Below, one piece after another: positions 8,606 through 10,179 of a stretch of 10,179 bases of DNA (position 1 is the stretch's first letter; each line of letters starts with the position of its first letter). Origin of the DNA: Beroe ovata. Taxonomy: Eukaryota > Ctenophora > Nuda > Beroida > Beroidae. Under the pieces are notes generated by a model. That model was not told the origin of the DNA, made no database searches, and was given only the letters and a program-made list of their open reading frames with translations. The stretch lies in NCBI GenBank assembly GCA_946803715.1, contig CAMPET010000715.1, positions 1 through 10,179 on the forward strand, written 5' to 3'. The translations under genes were made by a program, and so were the position numbers.

Positions 8606-9537
8606 ACTGAAAACTTGCACAATACAGGGTGGAGGTATTTACATTGTGAGCCCTTCGTGCAGCCAAATTTGCGTTGAGACCCGAAACGACAAAATTTCGA
8701 ACAATATCTAGGATGCTCAAACTCGCACACACGGCCGTTGTGCTCCTTATTTCCTTTAAGCCCGTGTGGACATGTTCCCCGTTTGTAGTTCTGACACACA
8801 CGCTCCTTCATAACATCTGTCAGCTTTGAATGGAGATCCGGTCCATTTATCCTAGCTGAGTTATCGATAGACGAATTAAGTACAGGCTCAGCAGGGGTAG
8901 AAGCTGTTGAGGAGTTGTGGGAAAGAAGTTCATTCTTGATTCTGGAAATCGCAGGGTTAGGCTTGCTCGCACTATCGTGCTTCACTTTCGACTTCCTCGG
9001 TTCGATAGGATTGCTCGATTCCTTGCACATTTTGCACAACCAAACAAGACTTGTGGGACAGTCGAAATTAGCTTGAGACAAAGCGTCATGAAACCCAGTC
9101 AGACGAGCACAATCATGTGATCCTTGAAAACACATATGACAGTTAAAAACGGGTTTCTCCTCAGCTCCAAACTCAACTGTGTAAGACTCGTTACACTCCG
9201 CACAGTCCGATGGCAAGAAGGCATGGATCTCAAGAAGGATCCTGGTGGCAAGAGTTTCCTTGGTATATAGTTTCTTTTCAGCCGCATCTGCTAGTTTAAT
9301 GTCGAAAAATTCCGCACATGGTTCTAGCAAATCAAGGTTGAAAGCACGTAGAGACTTGAGATTTGCTGAACGGGAGACGGAATAATCGAAAACTGAGATA
9401 ACACGCTTCACTATTTCATTGCTTCCTGCATGTAGGAGAAGGTTCCCTATTGCTGTTTTGTTAGCGTCCGAATCTAACATTGTACATTCACTATGTGTAC
9501 CAGTACACGCGATGTATACAGGCTGTACAGTATGCAC
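8606..9537 (-). CDS. PHD/RING-like Cys cluster plus CCCH zinc-finger protein, likely retrotransposon ORF1-type, 3' end missing
   Basis: This is an open minus-strand frame of about 310 codons without introns. The first ATG is at 9537; a second at 9480 (residue 20) may be the real start. Residues ~20-110 are helical. Residues 112-171 hold a Cys/His cluster (C112-x2-C, C133-x2-C, H141/C143, C168-x2-C) like a PHD/RING-type zinc module. A Ser/Asn-rich linker (~175-240) follows. The C-terminal part has CCCH fingers: VCQNYKRGTCPHG...C-x3-H (248-275), then a second finger from C279/C283 through C293 and C299 to H303 (GCTKGSQCKYLHP), and the start of a third, LCKFS. Such intronless proteins with GTCPHG...FEHP...KYLHP fingers are, to my knowledge, typical first ORFs of some invertebrate LINEs, giving RNA binding. 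It breaks off at unknown base 8605. A cellular CCCH RNA-binding protein remains possible. Confidence 0.6.
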
Positions 9538-10179
9538 GATGCAATTACCGTGTTATCAACAACTGATAAGAGAGCTAACAAAAGCTAACAAAATGTGCGT
9601 GTTCTTTATTTCTTTATTATTCTTTATTGTTCTTCATTGTACTTTAATTCGTATCCTTCTTATTCCTTCATTTGTTTGTCATCCTCCTGTTTTATCTTTC
9701 TGCTTTCGTCGATTCTTCATAAATTCTCTTTCCTTTCAGTTTCTTCACAAGAACCCGGAAACTTCAGTTTATTTCCTCACTACTTCTACAGTATGTTCCT
9801 GCCTGTTTCCAACGCCATTTCTCGGAATATTAATTACTTTGAAATGTACTCCTAATTTGAGCGCATTAAAAATCAATTTTCTCCATGAAATGTTAGCATA
9901 TTCAATATTGCATCGTGTTTTAAAACCTCATGAAATACCGATATACTATAATTCTCCTATCTTGAATGGAGAGTTCTTCACTAAATTCGGAAACTTCACG
10001 ATTCATTCCTTCATTAAGCTGAAATACCTAGTTTCTCCAATAACGAGCTACGCGACGATAGAGACTGCGTTGAGCTGATTTAAGTGAATACTCCGACCTC
10101 AAATATTAACACTATTATAATTTAGTGTGCTCTAGGATAATAGGTGTGAAATAGGAATAATGGTGGGGGTATAACAGCC
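9538..10179. other. Pyrimidine/AT-rich flank with no supported gene
   Basis: Positions 9600-9760 are strongly T/C-rich on the plus strand and end in a fine acceptor-like CTTTCCTTTCAG (about 9740). It is followed by a short frame SQEPGNFSLFPHYFYSMFLP... to a stop near 9855. I cannot join this to another exon. If the CCCH frame is a LINE ORF1, part of this region may be its 5' UTR. Confidence 0.35.

Noticed and set aside
9419-10078. 219-residue hydrophobic plus-strand frame
   Set aside because: It overlaps the CCCH protein antisense and then follows T-rich sequence; the Phe/Leu/Ser composition is what T/C-rich DNA gives in any frame. No domain recognised.

Overview
This window is eukaryotic nuclear DNA, almost certainly from an invertebrate animal. 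It has small exons with GT..AG splice sites and matched phases, introns of about 100-370 bp, an animal-type non-LTR retrotransposon reverse transcriptase, and abundant TG microsatellites and minisatellites. The compact, AT-rich, intron-dense style would suit an early-branching metazoan such as a sponge, but that is a guess from general character only.

Layout. Positions 1-420 are AT-rich with no gene seen. Positions ~425-3148 (minus strand) hold a multi-exon gene for a secreted/surface leishmanolysin-like (M8, gp63/LMLN) metallopeptidase. I could join exons 1-6 with consistent phases, and a seventh exon may start at 456. Its HExxH zinc motif reads H-Q-L-Y-H, so the catalytic Glu is replaced by Gln. 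Positions 3149-3577 form a putative regulatory interval with two perfect GTCACGTGAC palindromes in a 22-bp tandem repeat. Positions 3578-3946 (plus strand) hold two exons for the C-terminal Qc-SNARE helix of a SNAP-25-type protein, with no N-terminal part visible. Positions 3947-4999 are AT-rich noncoding DNA with several tandem duplications. Positions 5017-6112 (minus) are a reverse-transcriptase fragment of a Jockey/CR1-like LINE. Positions 6160-6420 are a 39-42 bp minisatellite. Positions 6470-8118 (plus) hold exons of an unrecognised gene, one of them preceded by a tandemly duplicated splice acceptor, with a polyA signal at 8281. TG-rich microsatellites lie at ~7936-7990 and 8308-8418. Positions 8606-9537 (minus) encode a protein with a PHD/RING-like Cys cluster and CCCH zinc fingers, probably a retrotransposon ORF1-type protein. 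Positions 9538-10179 are pyrimidine/AT-rich with no supported gene.

Four single unknown bases (442, 5016, 6113, 8605) fall at or next to points where protein homology stops. I read them as collapsed assembly joins, so the window may be five pieces (1-441, 443-5015, 5017-6112, 6114-8604, 8606-10179) whose adjacency is uncertain. No pathway links the genes. The peptidase and the SNARE exons share the unbroken 443-5015 piece; the LINE pieces sit at the piece edges.
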